Of a stretch of DNA of 64,000 nucleotides, positions 52,042-60,462 are shown in pieces. The notes under the pieces are model-generated. The model did no database searches and was not told the DNA's origin. It was given only the letters and a program-made list of their open reading frames with translations. Source of the DNA: Neoroseomonas terrae (GTDB taxonomy: Bacteria > Pseudomonadota > Alphaproteobacteria > Acetobacterales > Acetobacteraceae); NCBI RefSeq assembly GCF_018129025.1, contig NZ_JAAEDI010000006.1:62001-126000 (forward strand). The letters are read 5' to 3'. Position 1 is the first letter of the stretch, and every line of letters starts with the position of its first letter. The translations under genes were made by a program, and so were the position numbers.

Positions 52042-53961
52042 TTGGCAACTCTCAATGTTGGTTCCGGCCAGCAATACTCGACTATTGCTTCGGCGGTCGC
52101 GGCTTCGCGCGATGGTGACACCATCGCCGTGCAGGCCGGCACCTACTACAACGATTTTGCCGACATCAAGACGGACGTAACGATCACCGGCGTGGGCGGC
52201 ATCGCCAACGTCGTGGCGACGCAGCAGCCCGGCAACGGCAAGGGCATCTTCGTCACCAATAGCGACGTCCGTATCGAGAACATGTCGTTCTCGGGCGCCA
52301 GCGTGCCGGACGGGAACGGCGCCGGCATCCGCCACCAGGATGGCAATCTGACGATCGTGAACTCCTACTTTCACGACAACCAGAATGGTCTGCTGGCCAA
52401 TTCGAGCGACGGCAGCATCACCATCGAGAACTCCGAGTTCAGCAAGAACGGCAGCGGGGACGGGTTCACCCACAACCTGTACGTCAATGAGATCGCTTCG
52501 CTGAACATCTCGGGCAGCTACTTCCACGATGCCTCGGTCGGCCACCAGATCAAGAGCCGGGCGCAGAGCACGACCATTACCGACACCCGCATCTTTGACG
52601 GTGCCGATGGCGGCGGGACCGGCAGCTACAGCATCGACCTTCCGAATGGCGGCAAGGCGGTGATCACCGACAACGTGATCCAGCAGAGTGCCAATTCGGG
52701 CAATCCGGCGATCGTGCATTTCGGCGGCGAAGGCGGCCCCCATGCCGGTTCCTCGCTGCAGATCTCCGGCAACACCGTGATCAACGAGATGGGCAGCAGC
52801 AGCGCCAAGATGCTGCTCAACCAGACGGACGTCACCGGCACCGTTTCCGGCAACGCCGTGCACGGCCTGGCGGACGGCCAGATCGCGGTCGGGCCGGCCT
52901 CCGTTTCGGGGACCACCAATCTCGGCAGCAAGCCCGCGCTCGACACGTCTTCGCCCTGGTCCGGCGGCGGTGATACCGGCGGCCGTGATCCCGTTGATGG
53001 CGGCGACACCGGCGGTGGCGACGATACCATTGGCGGCGGCGACACCGGCGGTGGTGACGATACCATTGGCGGCGGCGACACCGGCGGTGGCGACGATACC
53101 GTTGGCGGCGGCGACACCGGCGGTGGTGACGACACCGTTGTTGGCGGCGGCGACACCGGTGGTGGCGACGATACCGTTGTTGGTGGCGGCGACACCGGTG
53201 GTGGCGACGATACCGTTGGCGGCGGCGACACCGGTGGTGGCGACGATACCGTTGTTGGCGGCGGCGACACCGGCGGTGGTGACGATACCATTGGCGGCGG
53301 CGACACCGGCGGTGGTGATCCCGTCGACGGCGGCAATGCCGGTGCCGGTGTTGTCACCGGTCGTCATTTCGTCGGCGGCGACAACGCCGATGCGCCATGG
53401 CTGACTTCGCGTGACGACTTCGCCGAAGGCAATGGCGGCAACGACTGGCTGTCGGGCCGCTCGGGCAACGACACGCTCGACGGCGGCGACGGAAACGACA
53501 GGCTGCATGGCGGGCGCGGCGACGACGTTCTCAACGGCGGCGACGGCAACGACAAGCTGTACGGCGGCCACGGCAACGACGTGCTCGATGGCGGCGACGG
53601 CAACGACGTGCTGTCCGGCGGTGCTGGGACCGATGTCCTGACCGGCGGGGCGGGCGACGACCTGTTCCGGTTCACCAGCGTCTCCCATAGCCCGGTCGAC
53701 GCACCGGACGTGATCGCCGACTTCGTCGCCGGCCAGGACCGCATCGATCTGCGAGCGATCGACGCGAACTCGACAAGCCGGGGCAACGACGCCTTCGACT
53801 TCGTCCTCGACTTCACAGGCGAGGCCGGGCAGTTGACGGTGGCGTCCCTCGGTGAGGACAAGTACCAGGTGCGCGGCGATATCGACGGCAACAGCACCGC
53901 CGATTTCGCGATCGACGTGACCAGCGCCAGCGGCCCGTCGGCCGACTGGTTCCTGCTATAA
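52042..53961 (+). CDS. Secreted right-handed beta-helix protein with Gly-Asp repeat spacer and RTX tail
   Basis: A 639-residue protein starting at TTG; AAGGGGGC lies seven bases upstream, and the product begins like family members starting MATLNVGSGQ. Residues 1-295 form a parallel beta-helix (repeated IxNSxF/N motifs such as LTIVNSYFHDNQNGLL and ITIENSEFSKN). Residues 308-431 are a Gly/Asp-rich spacer of 12- and 13-residue repeats. Residues 464-541 are calcium-binding nonapeptides (GGxGxDxU). The rest resembles the serralysin C-terminal secretion domain ending DWFLL, the type I secretion signal. No TolC or ABC exporter is adjacent. It likely acts outside the cell on a polysaccharide or surface. 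Confidence 0.88.
   Translation: MATLNVGSGQQYSTIASAVAASRDGDTIAVQAGTYYNDFADIKTDVTITGVGGIANVVATQQPGNGKGIFVTNSDVRIENMSFSGASVPDGNGAGIRHQDGNLTIVNSYFHDNQNGLLANSSDGSITIENSEFSKNGSGDGFTHNLYVNEIASLNISGSYFHDASVGHQIKSRAQSTTITDTRIFDGADGGGTGSYSIDLPNGGKAVITDNVIQQSANSGNPAIVHFGGEGGPHAGSSLQISGNTVINEMGSSSAKMLLNQTDVTGTVSGNAVHGLADGQIAVGPASVSGTTNLGSKPALDTSSPWSGGGDTGGRDPVDGGDTGGGDDTIGGGDTGGGDDTIGGGDTGGGDDTVGGGDTGGGDDTVVGGGDTGGGDDTVVGGGDTGGGDDTVGGGDTGGGDDTVVGGGDTGGGDDTIGGGDTGGGDPVDGGNAGAGVVTGRHFVGGDNADAPWLTSRDDFAEGNGGNDWLSGRSGNDTLDGGDGNDRLHGGRGDDVLNGGDGNDKLYGGHGNDVLDGGDGNDVLSGGAGTDVLTGGAGDDLFRFTSVSHSPVDAPDVIADFVAGQDRIDLRAIDANSTSRGNDAFDFVLDFTGEAGQLTVASLGEDKYQVRGDIDGNSTADFAIDVTSASGPSADWFLL
52963..53334 (+). repeat. In-frame Gly-Asp-rich tandem repeats within the RTX gene
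   Basis: About ten copies of a 36- or 39-base unit encoding GGGDTGGGDDTI or the same with an extra Val. Codon variation (GGC/GGT, ATT/GTT) shows the repeats are maintained at protein level, but DNA identity is high enough for slippage-driven length change. They form a flexible, acidic linker between the beta-helix and calcium-binding domains. Confidence 0.9.
53431..53664 (+). repeat. RTX calcium-binding nonapeptide repeats
   Basis: Codons for residues 464-541 encode about eight Gly-Gly-x-Gly-x-Asp-x-hydrophobic units (for example GGDGNDRLHGG, GGHGNDVLDGG). Such repeats fold into a parallel beta-roll after export when calcium is bound. Confidence 0.85.
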
Positions 53962-54900
53962 CGCCGACGGCCCGCGGGCCTCGAGCAGCCTGACCAGCGC
54001 GGCGTCCCGGCGCCGCGCGAGTTCCCTGGTGTCGGCGCCGCCGGTCTTCTCGGCGACGCCGGCGACCAGGGCACGCTGGACCTCGGCATCCACCGCCGGA
54101 TTGCCGAGGTCCGACCACCATGACGTCACCGCCGGCAGCAGATGGTGCAGGAAATGCTCCATCCCCCCTTCCCCGCCCGCGAGGTGGAAGGTGGTGTGCG
54201 GGCCCATCAGCGCCCAGCGCAGGCCCGGCCCCTCGCTTATCGCCGCATCGACATCGGCGACCGAGGCGACGCCCTCGGCAACCAGATGCACCGCCTCCCG
54301 CCACAGCGCCGCCTGCAGGCGGTTGGCGAGATGGCCAGGCACTTCCTTGCGGATCTCGATCGGATGCTTGCCGATGCCTCGGTAGAAGGCCATCGCCGCG
54401 GCAACCGCCTCCGGGCTGCCCTTGGCGCCGCCGACGACCTCCACCAGCGGAATCAGATGCGGCGGGTTGAAGGGGTGGCCGATCACGACGCGTTCCGGAT
54501 GCGCGCAGGATTCCGACAGGCGCGACGCAAGCAGGCCGGAGGTCGATGAGGCGATCACCACATCCGGCGGCAGCGCCGCATCGATGCGGGCGAGCAGCGG
54601 CTGCTTCACCTCGAGCCGCTCCGGCGCGTTCTCCTGCACGAAATCGGCACCCTCGGCCGCGGCAGCGGGATCGGCGTGGAAGGTCCAGGCCGTGGGGTCG
54701 GCATCCGCCTTGCCACCCAGCCGCATCAGGATCGGCCACGCATTCTCGATCATCCGCTTCAGCAGGTCGGGGGCGCCGGGGGACGGATCGCTCGCGGCGA
54801 CGCGAAGGCCACGGCTGAGGAAGTAGGCGGCCCAGGAGGCCCCGATCGTTCCCGCGCCGACCACCGCGACCCGTCCTACCGTGCCCGCTGTTCCGCGCAT
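53956..54900 (-). CDS. 3-Hydroxyacyl-CoA dehydrogenase family protein
   Basis: A 314-residue enzyme. NAD motif VAVVGAGTIGASWAAYFLSRG, then FVQENAPERLEVKQPLLA and the active HPFNPPHLIPLVEVVGG stretch, with the catalytic His. The layout resembles L-carnitine dehydrogenase and L-gulonate 3-dehydrogenase-type 3HCDH proteins, which oxidise a beta-hydroxyl group. It overlaps the RTX gene's 3' end in a convergent arrangement and is divergent from the serine-hydrolase operon. The substrate is unknown. Confidence 0.88.
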   Translation of the reverse strand: MRGTAGTVGRVAVVGAGTIGASWAAYFLSRGLRVAASDPSPGAPDLLKRMIENAWPILMRLGGKADADPTAWTFHADPAAAAEGADFVQENAPERLEVKQPLLARIDAALPPDVVIASSTSGLLASRLSESCAHPERVVIGHPFNPPHLIPLVEVVGGAKGSPEAVAAAMAFYRGIGKHPIEIRKEVPGHLANRLQAALWREAVHLVAEGVASVADVDAAISEGPGLRWALMGPHTTFHLAGGEGGMEHFLHHLLPAVTSWWSDLGNPAVDAEVQRALVAGVAEKTGGADTRELARRRDAALVRLLEARGPSAL

Positions 54901-55006
54901 CGGCGCTTCCTCCGTTTCGTTGCCGGGCGATCCTATCGCGGGGGTGCCCGTCTGGCCACGCGCGCCGGTCGGGTCTAGCGTCCGCCCGCATCATCGGAGA
55001 ACGCCC

Positions 55007-55849
55007 ATGCAAGATCTCGCCGGCAGGCTGAATGCCATCTGCGACGCGCAGCCCTTCGTCACGTCCTGGTACGTGAAGGACCTGCAGACCGAGTGGGAGG
55101 CCGATCGCGGCGGCGACGACGTGCTGCCCTCGGCCAGCACGCGCAAGATCTCCATCATGATGCACGCGCTGTCGAAGGTGCATGAGGGCAAGCTGAAGCT
55201 CGACGACCCCTGCACCATCGAGGCGCGGCTGCAGGAAGGCGTGTTCAGCGGCACCTACCAGTTCATGACGCCGGGTTGCGTCATCCCGTTCCGCGACGTG
55301 CTGGTGAACATGATCATCACCAGCGATAATGTCTGCACGCAGATCGCGCTGGAACGCCTGGATCGCGACGAGCTGAACGCCTGGTGCCAGCGCATCGGCA
55401 TGAAATCCACCACGCATCGCGTGAACTTCCCCGCCCCGAACCTGCCCTGGGATGTGTCGGTGACGGCGCTGGCCTCGACCACGGCGCGCGACCAGGGGCT
55501 GCTGCTCGACCTGATGGTGGCGGGATCGAAGGACGCGAAGGCGGCGGCCTTCCTCGGCGCGACACCGGAACTGTGCCAGCTCGGCCTCGACATCCTGTCC
55601 TGGCAGCGCCTGCGCAACCTGATCCCGTGCCTGCTGCCTGACGGCGCCAAGGTTGCGAACAAGACCGGCAAGGGACAGCGCGGGCGGATGGATGCCGGCG
55701 TCGTATACAAGAACGACAAGCCGCGCTTCATCATCACGGTCTACATGGACCAAGTGCCGCTCGTGATGCCGGACGGCATGCCGGGTGCCTCCGCGATGTT
55801 CGCCACTGCCGGCCGTCTGACCCGCACCTGCTGGGACATGATGGCCTGA
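55007..55849 (+). CDS. Class A beta-lactamase-fold serine hydrolase without signal peptide
   Basis: A 280-residue protein with the fold's motifs: S44-T-R-K47 (SxxK), S106-D107-N108 (SDN) and K219-T220-G221 (KTG). The general-base Glu motif of true class A beta-lactamases (ExxLN) is not found, and no signal peptide is present, so it is not expected to confer antibiotic resistance. It probably hydrolyses an ester or amide in the cytoplasm. It is co-transcribed with a hydratase and a CitE-like lyase two bases downstream, which suggests a shared catabolic route. Confidence 0.85.
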   Translation: MQDLAGRLNAICDAQPFVTSWYVKDLQTEWEADRGGDDVLPSASTRKISIMMHALSKVHEGKLKLDDPCTIEARLQEGVFSGTYQFMTPGCVIPFRDVLVNMIITSDNVCTQIALERLDRDELNAWCQRIGMKSTTHRVNFPAPNLPWDVSVTALASTTARDQGLLLDLMVAGSKDAKAAAFLGATPELCQLGLDILSWQRLRNLIPCLLPDGAKVANKTGKGQRGRMDAGVVYKNDKPRFIITVYMDQVPLVMPDGMPGASAMFATAGRLTRTCWDMMA

Positions 55850-55851
55850 CC

Positions 55852-56724
55852 ATGACCACGGATGCCGAATTCGAGGCCGCGATCGCCGGCTTGCAGGACT
55901 GGGTTGGCCGCGAGCGCATCGTGGAGGACGAGATCGGGCTGTCCTCCGCGCGCCGCATCGCTGGGATGCTCGACGTCGATCCGGCGAGCCTCAAGCAGGG
56001 CGACACGCTGCCGCCGCACTGGTTCACCATGTTCTTCCCGGACATCGCGAAGCAGTCCGACATCGGGCCGGACGGACACCCCAACAAGGGCGTGTTCCTG
56101 CCACCGATCCCGCTGCCGCGCCGCATGGGCGCGGGGCGGCGCGTGACGATCAACGAGCCGCTGCGCATCGGCACGCCGGCGATCAAGCGCGCGATCGTCG
56201 CGCAGGTGCTGCCGAAGATCGGCCGCACCGGGCGCATGGCGATCCTGACCATGCGCCACGTCATCGAATGCGAAGGCCGCACCGTCGCGGTGGACGAGTT
56301 CGACGCGATGTACCGGGAGGCGCCGCCGCCCGGCCAGCCCAGCCCGCAGACGCCGCCGAACCCGGCACCGACCAATGGCGTCTATGCGGATCAGGTGCTG
56401 CTCTCCTCGCCGCTGGTGTTCCGGTACTCCTCGGTGACGTGGAACGCGCATCGCATCCACTACGACGCCGATTACGCGCGCAGCGAGGAAGGCTATCCGG
56501 CCACCGTTCAGAATGGCGGGCTGACGATCCAGTTGCTGCTGGATGCGGCGCTGAAGCGTGCGCCGGGCCGGCTCGCGGGCTTCACCGCCCGGCTCGCGCG
56601 GCCGCTATGGGTCGGCGACACCGTCACGCTCTGCGGTGCCGCGCCGGCCGATGGCAAGATGGCCTGCTGGGCCGCCGACAAGGACGGCAATCTCTGCGCC
56701 ACGATGGAACTGACCCTCGGATGA
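55852..56724 (+). CDS. MaoC-type hydratase (mesaconyl-C4-CoA hydratase-like)
   Basis: A 290-residue double hot-dog hydratase. N-terminal FAS1-like half with LPPHWFTMFFPD and LPPIPLPRRMGAGRR; C-terminal hot-dog with YSSVTWNAHRIHYDADYA, the hydratase motif with catalytic Asn/His. The family includes mesaconyl-C4-CoA hydratase and (R)-enoyl-CoA hydratases. The start is two bases after the previous stop; its own stop overlaps the next start, so all three genes are coupled. The CoA intermediate cannot be named. Confidence 0.87.
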   Translation: MTTDAEFEAAIAGLQDWVGRERIVEDEIGLSSARRIAGMLDVDPASLKQGDTLPPHWFTMFFPDIAKQSDIGPDGHPNKGVFLPPIPLPRRMGAGRRVTINEPLRIGTPAIKRAIVAQVLPKIGRTGRMAILTMRHVIECEGRTVAVDEFDAMYREAPPPGQPSPQTPPNPAPTNGVYADQVLLSSPLVFRYSSVTWNAHRIHYDADYARSEEGYPATVQNGGLTIQLLLDAALKRAPGRLAGFTARLARPLWVGDTVTLCGAAPADGKMACWAADKDGNLCATMELTLG

Positions 56725-57590
56725 CCCGGCCCTCACCCGCGACCTGGCGGTCGCTGATGTTCGTCCCCGCGACCGGCGAGAAGTTCGTCGCCAAGGCCCA
56801 TACGCGCGGCGCGGATGTGATCCTCCTCGACCTCGAGGATTCAATTCCGCCGGCCGAGAAGCAGGCGGCGCGCAACGCGCTGCCCGCCGCCGCAGCGACC
56901 GTCGGCCAGGGCGGGGCTGAAGTCGCAGTGCGGATCAACCGCCCGCTCGACCTCGCCGTGCCGGACATCGCCGCGGCAGTGATGCCCGCGGTCGGCGCGC
57001 TGATGCTGCCGAAGGTGATGGGGCCGGAGCATATCCGGCTGCTGTCCGAGGTCGTCGCCGCGCGCGAGGCTGCGCAGGGCATGGCGATCGGCCATACCCG
57101 CTTCATCGCGGTAGTGGAGACGCCGGATGCGCTGCCGCTGCTGGGCGCGATCGCCTCGGCCGATCCGCGCGTCGCGGCGCTCGGCGTCGGCGCCGAGGAC
57201 CTGTCCACCGAGCTGGAAGCAATGCCCGGCGGCGACCTGCTGTACCATTTCGGCATGATGGTGGTGGCCGCGGCGCGCGCGGCGCGGATCCAGCCGCTCG
57301 GTTCGGTCGGGCCCTTCGCGGATTTCTCCGATCTCGCCGGCTACCGGGCTTCACTGAAGCGGTCGCGGGCGTTGGGCTTCGCCTGCCAGGCCTGCATCCA
57401 CCCCTCACAGGTGCCGATCGTGAACGAGGAGTACGGCCCCTCCCCGGCCGAGGTGGAACGGGCCCGCCGGCTGATCGCGGCCTTCGATGCGGCGCTGGCC
57501 GAGGGCAAGGGCGCCGTCGCCTTCGAAGGCCAGATGATCGACCTGCCGGTCGTGGAACGCGCGCGACGGCTGCTGCTTCGGGCACGGTGA
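56721..57590 (+). CDS. CitE-like CoA ester lyase (HpcH/HpaI family)
   Basis: A 289-residue lyase. RSLMFVPATGEKFVAKA opens the TIM barrel; LLDLEDSIPPAEK is the CitE substrate segment; VAVRINRP holds the Arg, and VVETPDALPLL and VGAEDLSTELEAM hold the metal Glu and Asp. It resembles (3S)-malyl-CoA or citramalyl-CoA lyases. Combined with the preceding hydratase it could act in mesaconyl-CoA/malyl-CoA chemistry. The gene is followed by strong hairpins. Confidence 0.88.
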   Translation: MTRPSPATWRSLMFVPATGEKFVAKAHTRGADVILLDLEDSIPPAEKQAARNALPAAAATVGQGGAEVAVRINRPLDLAVPDIAAAVMPAVGALMLPKVMGPEHIRLLSEVVAAREAAQGMAIGHTRFIAVVETPDALPLLGAIASADPRVAALGVGAEDLSTELEAMPGGDLLYHFGMMVVAAARAARIQPLGSVGPFADFSDLAGYRASLKRSRALGFACQACIHPSQVPIVNEEYGPSPAEVERARRLIAAFDAALAEGKGAVAFEGQMIDLPVVERARRLLLRAR

Positions 57591-57597
57591 GCACGAC

Positions 57598-57624
57598 CTG
57601 GAGAGGGGCTTTGCCCCTCTCCAG
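57598..57624. terminator. Perfect 12-bp hairpin after the CitE-like gene
   Basis: CTGGAGAGGGGC stem (57598-57609 / 57613-57624) with loop TTT. It has the same AGGGGC core as other hairpins in the window and probably ends the serine hydrolase-hydratase-lyase operon. Confidence 0.65.
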
Positions 57625-57727
57625 ACATCACCCCACCAGGATGCTGGGCATCCTGGACCGCAGGCTTCTGGCGCCGGGCCCAGCGGTCATGACACCGCGG
57701 CGGCGCACCCGGCACTCATTTGTGGTT

Positions 57728-57752
57728 CGGGGAGGAGCAAAGCTTCTCCCCG
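57728..57752 (-). terminator. Hairpin after the monooxygenase-fold gene
   Basis: CGGGGAGGAGC stem (57728-57738 / 57742-57752) with one G-U pair and loop AAA. It is positioned just downstream of the leftward gene that ends at 57760. Confidence 0.55.
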
Positions 57753-57759
57753 TCGCCCC

Positions 57760-58062
57760 TCACATCTCGCACATCGTGAGGATGCGTTCGGCGATCAGTG
57801 GCGTGTAAGCCTCGCGTACCTTCGGCATGCGCGGGTTCTGGGTGTGCGCCTTCACGGCGGCACGGTCAGCGTAGACCTCCACCAGCATGATGCGGCTTTC
57901 ATCCTTGCTGCCGTCGGCATTGAGCGGCTGAAGCACCTCGAAACGCTCGCAGCCGGGTTCCTCGGCCTGGGTCAGCCGGGCGTGCTCGCGGATCAGCGCG
58001 TCGAAGGCGGCGTGGCTGCCGGGATGGGGGCGGAACTCGACGTGAATGGCGATCTTGGGCAT
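57760..58062 (-). CDS. Antibiotic biosynthesis monooxygenase-fold (ABM) protein
   Basis: A 100-residue ferredoxin-like dimeric alpha/beta domain: MPKIAIHVEFRPHPGSHAAF, EPGCERFEVLQPLN, RIMLVEVYADRAAVKAHTQ. Family members act as quinol or heme-like monooxygenases or as small binding folds. The gene is followed by a hairpin and lies upstream of a D-amino-acid dehydrogenase gene on the same strand, but 74 bases separate them, so co-transcription is uncertain. Confidence 0.82.
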   Translation of the reverse strand: MPKIAIHVEFRPHPGSHAAFDALIREHARLTQAEEPGCERFEVLQPLNADGSKDESRIMLVEVYADRAAVKAHTQNPRMPKVREAYTPLIAERILTMCEM

Positions 58063-58136
58063 GGCGTTGTCCTCCGTGGCGGATGCCACAGGGTGGCGCG
58101 GTTCGCCCGCGCCTCCAACCCCATGCGCTGCCCGGG

Positions 58137-59396
58137 TCAGGCGGCGGCGTAGCGCGCCAGGGCGAGATCCGCCGTCTCGATCTCCGGCTTCCTGCCGGTA
58201 ACGAGGTCCGCCAGCACGCGCCCTGATCCGCACGCCATCGTCCAACCCAGCGTGCCGTGGCCGGTATTGAGATGCATGTTGCGGAAGCGCGTGGGACCGA
58301 CCACCGGCGTGCCGTCCGGCGTCATGGGGCGCAGTCCGGTCCAGAACCGCGCTTCGGCGACATTGCCACCCTTCGGGAACAGGTCAGTGACGGAGTGTTC
58401 CAGAGTCTCCCGCCGTGGCTTGCGCAGTTGCAGGGAGAAGCCGGCGAGTTCCGCCGTCCCGCCGACGCGGATGCGGTCGCCGAGCCGCGTGATCGCGACC
58501 TTGTAAGTCTCATCCATCACGGTGGACACCGGGGCACCGGCCTCGTCGCTGATCGGGATGGTCAGGGAGTAGCCCTTCACCGGATAGACCGGCACGCGGA
58601 CGTTCAGCGGCGCGAGCAGTTCCGGCGTGAAGCTGCCTAGCGCGACGACGTAGCTGTCGGCCGTCTCGGTGCCGGCGTCGGTGACGACGCCCGTGATTCG
58701 GTCGCCCTCCGACTGCAGGCCGCGGATCGTCACGCCATAGCGGAACTTGACGCCGATCGCCTCGGCCATGGCGGCCAGTCGCTGGGTGAAGATATGGGCG
58801 TCGCCGGTCTCGTCACCCGCAAGGCGAAGCCCGCCGACGAACTTGCCCTGCACGTTGCGTAGCGCCGGTTCCGCGGCGATGCAGCCGGCGGGGTCGAGAA
58901 CCTCGTAGGGCACCTTGAAGGTGTCGAGCACGGCAGTGTCGTCGCCGACATGGTCAAGCTGCTTCTGCGTGCGGAAAAGCTGGAGCGTGCCCATGCTGCG
59001 CCCGTCATAGGCGATGCCCGTCTCCCGCCGCAGGTCGCCCAGGCAGTCGCGGGAATATTCAGCCAGACGGACCATGCGCGTCTTGTTGAGGCGATAGGCG
59101 GCCTCGGTGCAGTTCGCCAGCATCTGCGCAAGCCAAGTGTAGAGGCGGCGATCCGCGCGCGGCCACATCACCAGCGGACGGTGACGCATCATCATCCACT
59201 TCAGCGCCTTCACCGGGATGCCCGGGCCGGCCCAGGGGGCGGAATAGCCGTAGGAGAGCTGGCCGGCATTCGCGAAGGAGGTCTCCATCCCCGCCGCCGA
59301 CTGGCGCTCGAGGACCGTGACCTCATGGCCCGCACGGGCCAGGTACCAGGCGCTGGTCACGCCGACGACGCCGCTGCCGAGAACGATGACGCGCAT
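58137..59396 (-). CDS. dadA: D-amino-acid dehydrogenase small subunit
   Basis: A 419-residue FAD enzyme. Rossmann motif [21 protein letters not shown], DadA block [17 protein letters not shown] and the C-terminal FAD segment [20 protein letters not shown]. It oxidises D-alanine and other D-amino acids to 2-oxoacids, passing electrons to the respiratory chain. The start at MRVIVLGSG has GGGTGCC upstream. It is divergent from an Lrp/AsnC regulator, with 136 bases between the starts; that regulator probably controls it in response to amino acids. Confidence 0.93.
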   Translation of the reverse strand: MRVIVLGSGVVGVTSAWYLARAGHEVTVLERQSAAGMETSFANAGQLSYGYSAPWAGPGIPVKALKWMMMRHRPLVMWPRADRRLYTWLAQMLANCTEAAYRLNKTRMVRLAEYSRDCLGDLRRETGIAYDGRSMGTLQLFRTQKQLDHVGDDTAVLDTFKVPYEVLDPAGCIAAEPALRNVQGKFVGGLRLAGDETGDAHIFTQRLAAMAEAIGVKFRYGVTIRGLQSEGDRITGVVTDAGTETADSYVVALGSFTPELLAPLNVRVPVYPVKGYSLTIPISDEAGAPVSTVMDETYKVAITRLGDRIRVGGTAELAGFSLQLRKPRRETLEHSVTDLFPKGGNVAEARFWTGLRPMTPDGTPVVGPTRFRNMHLNTGHGTLGWTMACGSGRVLADLVTGRKPEIETADLALARYAAA

Positions 59397-59510
59397 GGAG
59401 GCACCCCTGACGGATGGACGCTTCGATGCGGCAATGGTGTTACGGTTCGGTGTCGCATGTGCTGCTGAAGTGGCGCAGGATCGGTCGCCGGCATGGTCAG
59501 AAGCCGCAGA

Positions 59511-59531
59511 ATCTGCGAAATAGTCGCAGAT
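59511..59531. promoter_or_regulatory. Palindromic site at the Lrp/AsnC gene start
   Basis: A perfect 8-bp inverted repeat ATCTGCGA/TCGCAGAT with a 5-base centre ends one base before the regulator's ATG. A second, overlapping repeat (CGCAGA-A-TCTGCG at 59505-59517) makes a stack of alternate half-sites, as Lrp-type octamers often bind. Likely an operator for auto-control and for dadA. Confidence 0.5.
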
Positions 59532-59532
59532 C

Positions 59533-59985
59533 ATGCCAAGCATCGATGACGCCGACCACCGCATCCTGCGAGCGCTCCGCGAAGACGGCCGAATGACCAA
59601 CGCCGCGCTGGCCGAGGCCGTGGGGCTGTCGCCCTCCGCCTGCCTGCGGCGGCTGCGCCTGCTGGAACGCAGCGGCGTCATCCGCGGCTACACCGCGATC
59701 ATCGACGAACCCGCGGCGCGCGACACGGTGACGGTCATCGTGCAGATCACGCTCGACCGGCAGACCGAGGAGCATCTCTCCCGCTTCGAGACGGCGGTGC
59801 GGCGCCTGCCGGAAGTGCGCGAATGCTACCTGATGACCGGGATGTCCGATTACCTGCTGCGGGTCGAGGCGCGGGATGCCGCGGATTACGAACGCATCCA
59901 CAAGGAACAGCTCTCGCGGCTGCCGGGCGTCGCGCGCATCCAATCCTCCTTCGCGATCAGGCGGGTGCTGGGGCGCGCGGGATAG
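59533..59985 (+). CDS. Lrp/AsnC-family regulator
   Basis: A 150-residue regulator: HTH ([23 protein letters not shown], residues about 18-40), then the RAM effector domain with [19 protein letters not shown] and [19 protein letters not shown], the ligand-binding patch. It is divergent from dadA and probably activates it with a D- or L-amino acid effector, as Lrp-like DadR proteins do. Its start overlaps the end of the palindromic site at 59511-59531. Confidence 0.92.
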   Translation: MPSIDDADHRILRALREDGRMTNAALAEAVGLSPSACLRRLRLLERSGVIRGYTAIIDEPAARDTVTVIVQITLDRQTEEHLSRFETAVRRLPEVRECYLMTGMSDYLLRVEARDAADYERIHKEQLSRLPGVARIQSSFAIRRVLGRAG

Positions 59986-60132
59986 CGCCGGGTTCATGCC
60001 AACGGCACAAGCCGTGCCGAGGCCGCGAATGGGGCCCGCCGATGGTCCGGCGGAAGTCAAGCAAACCGGAGGTTTGAGCATCACGCCGCAGGGGTGCCTC
60101 CGGCGCGATGCGTCCAAGGGCCTGGAGAGGAA

Positions 60133-60165
60133 ATACCAACGGTCGAAGAACTCGACCGTTGGTAT
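60133..60165 (-). terminator. Perfect 14-bp hairpin at the end of the anti-sigma gene
   Basis: Stem ATACCAACGGTCGA (60133-60146 / 60152-60165) with loop AGAAC; on the minus strand it is followed by TTTCC. The stem overlaps the gene's stop codon. It is the longest perfect stem in the window and probably stops sigma/anti-sigma transcription. Confidence 0.6.
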
Positions 60166-60404
60166 CAATCCGCGCTGTTCTGTCGGGCACGGAACAGCGC
60201 GGCGAGGTTGTCCTCGACCTCGGGTGCCGGCGCCGCAACCGGCGCCTTCCGTGCCAGACCAATGGTCCGCTTCAGCGTCGCCAGATAGGCGCGGCAGTTC
60301 GGGCAGAGCCGCAGATGCCAAGCCACCGCCGCTCGCCGGCTCAGGGGCAGTTCGCGATCAAGATACGCGGACGCCGTCGCGGCGACCGCCTGGCAGGTCA
60401 TCAT
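60165..60404 (-). CDS. Soluble zinc-binding anti-sigma factor (ZAS)
   Basis: A 79-residue protein with the ZAS motif H30-x3-C34-x2-C37 in WHLRLCPNCRAY. It is small and without a membrane segment, so it resembles cytoplasmic ZAS anti-sigma factors that release their partner upon oxidation or another signal. It follows the sigma gene by 58 bases on the same strand, consistent with co-expression. The start at MMTCQ is 60404; one codon later is equally likely. A strong hairpin covers its 3' end. Confidence 0.85.
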   Translation of the reverse strand: MMTCQAVAATASAYLDRELPLSRRAAVAWHLRLCPNCRAYLATLKRTIGLARKAPVAAPAPEVEDNLAALFRARQNSAD

Positions 60405-60462
60405 GTTCCCGGTTCCATGGGTGTCGGTCGCCGGCCGGCGCCAAACGTTACAGCATGATGGC

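Noticed and set aside
52963..53334. Regular repeats that could suggest a CRISPR array
   Set aside because: The 36/39-base units are directly adjacent with no unique spacers and are in frame with a coding sequence.
52018..53688. Long minus-strand frame with repetitive Val/Ala/Gly and Pro-rich segments over the RTX gene
   Set aside because: Its repeats are only the complement of the Gly-Asp repeat; the plus-strand frame has RTX motifs and a ribosome site.
55007..55849. Possible beta-lactamase resistance gene
   Set aside because: No signal peptide and no ExxLN Glu motif; the gene is coupled to CoA-pathway genes, so resistance is not supported.
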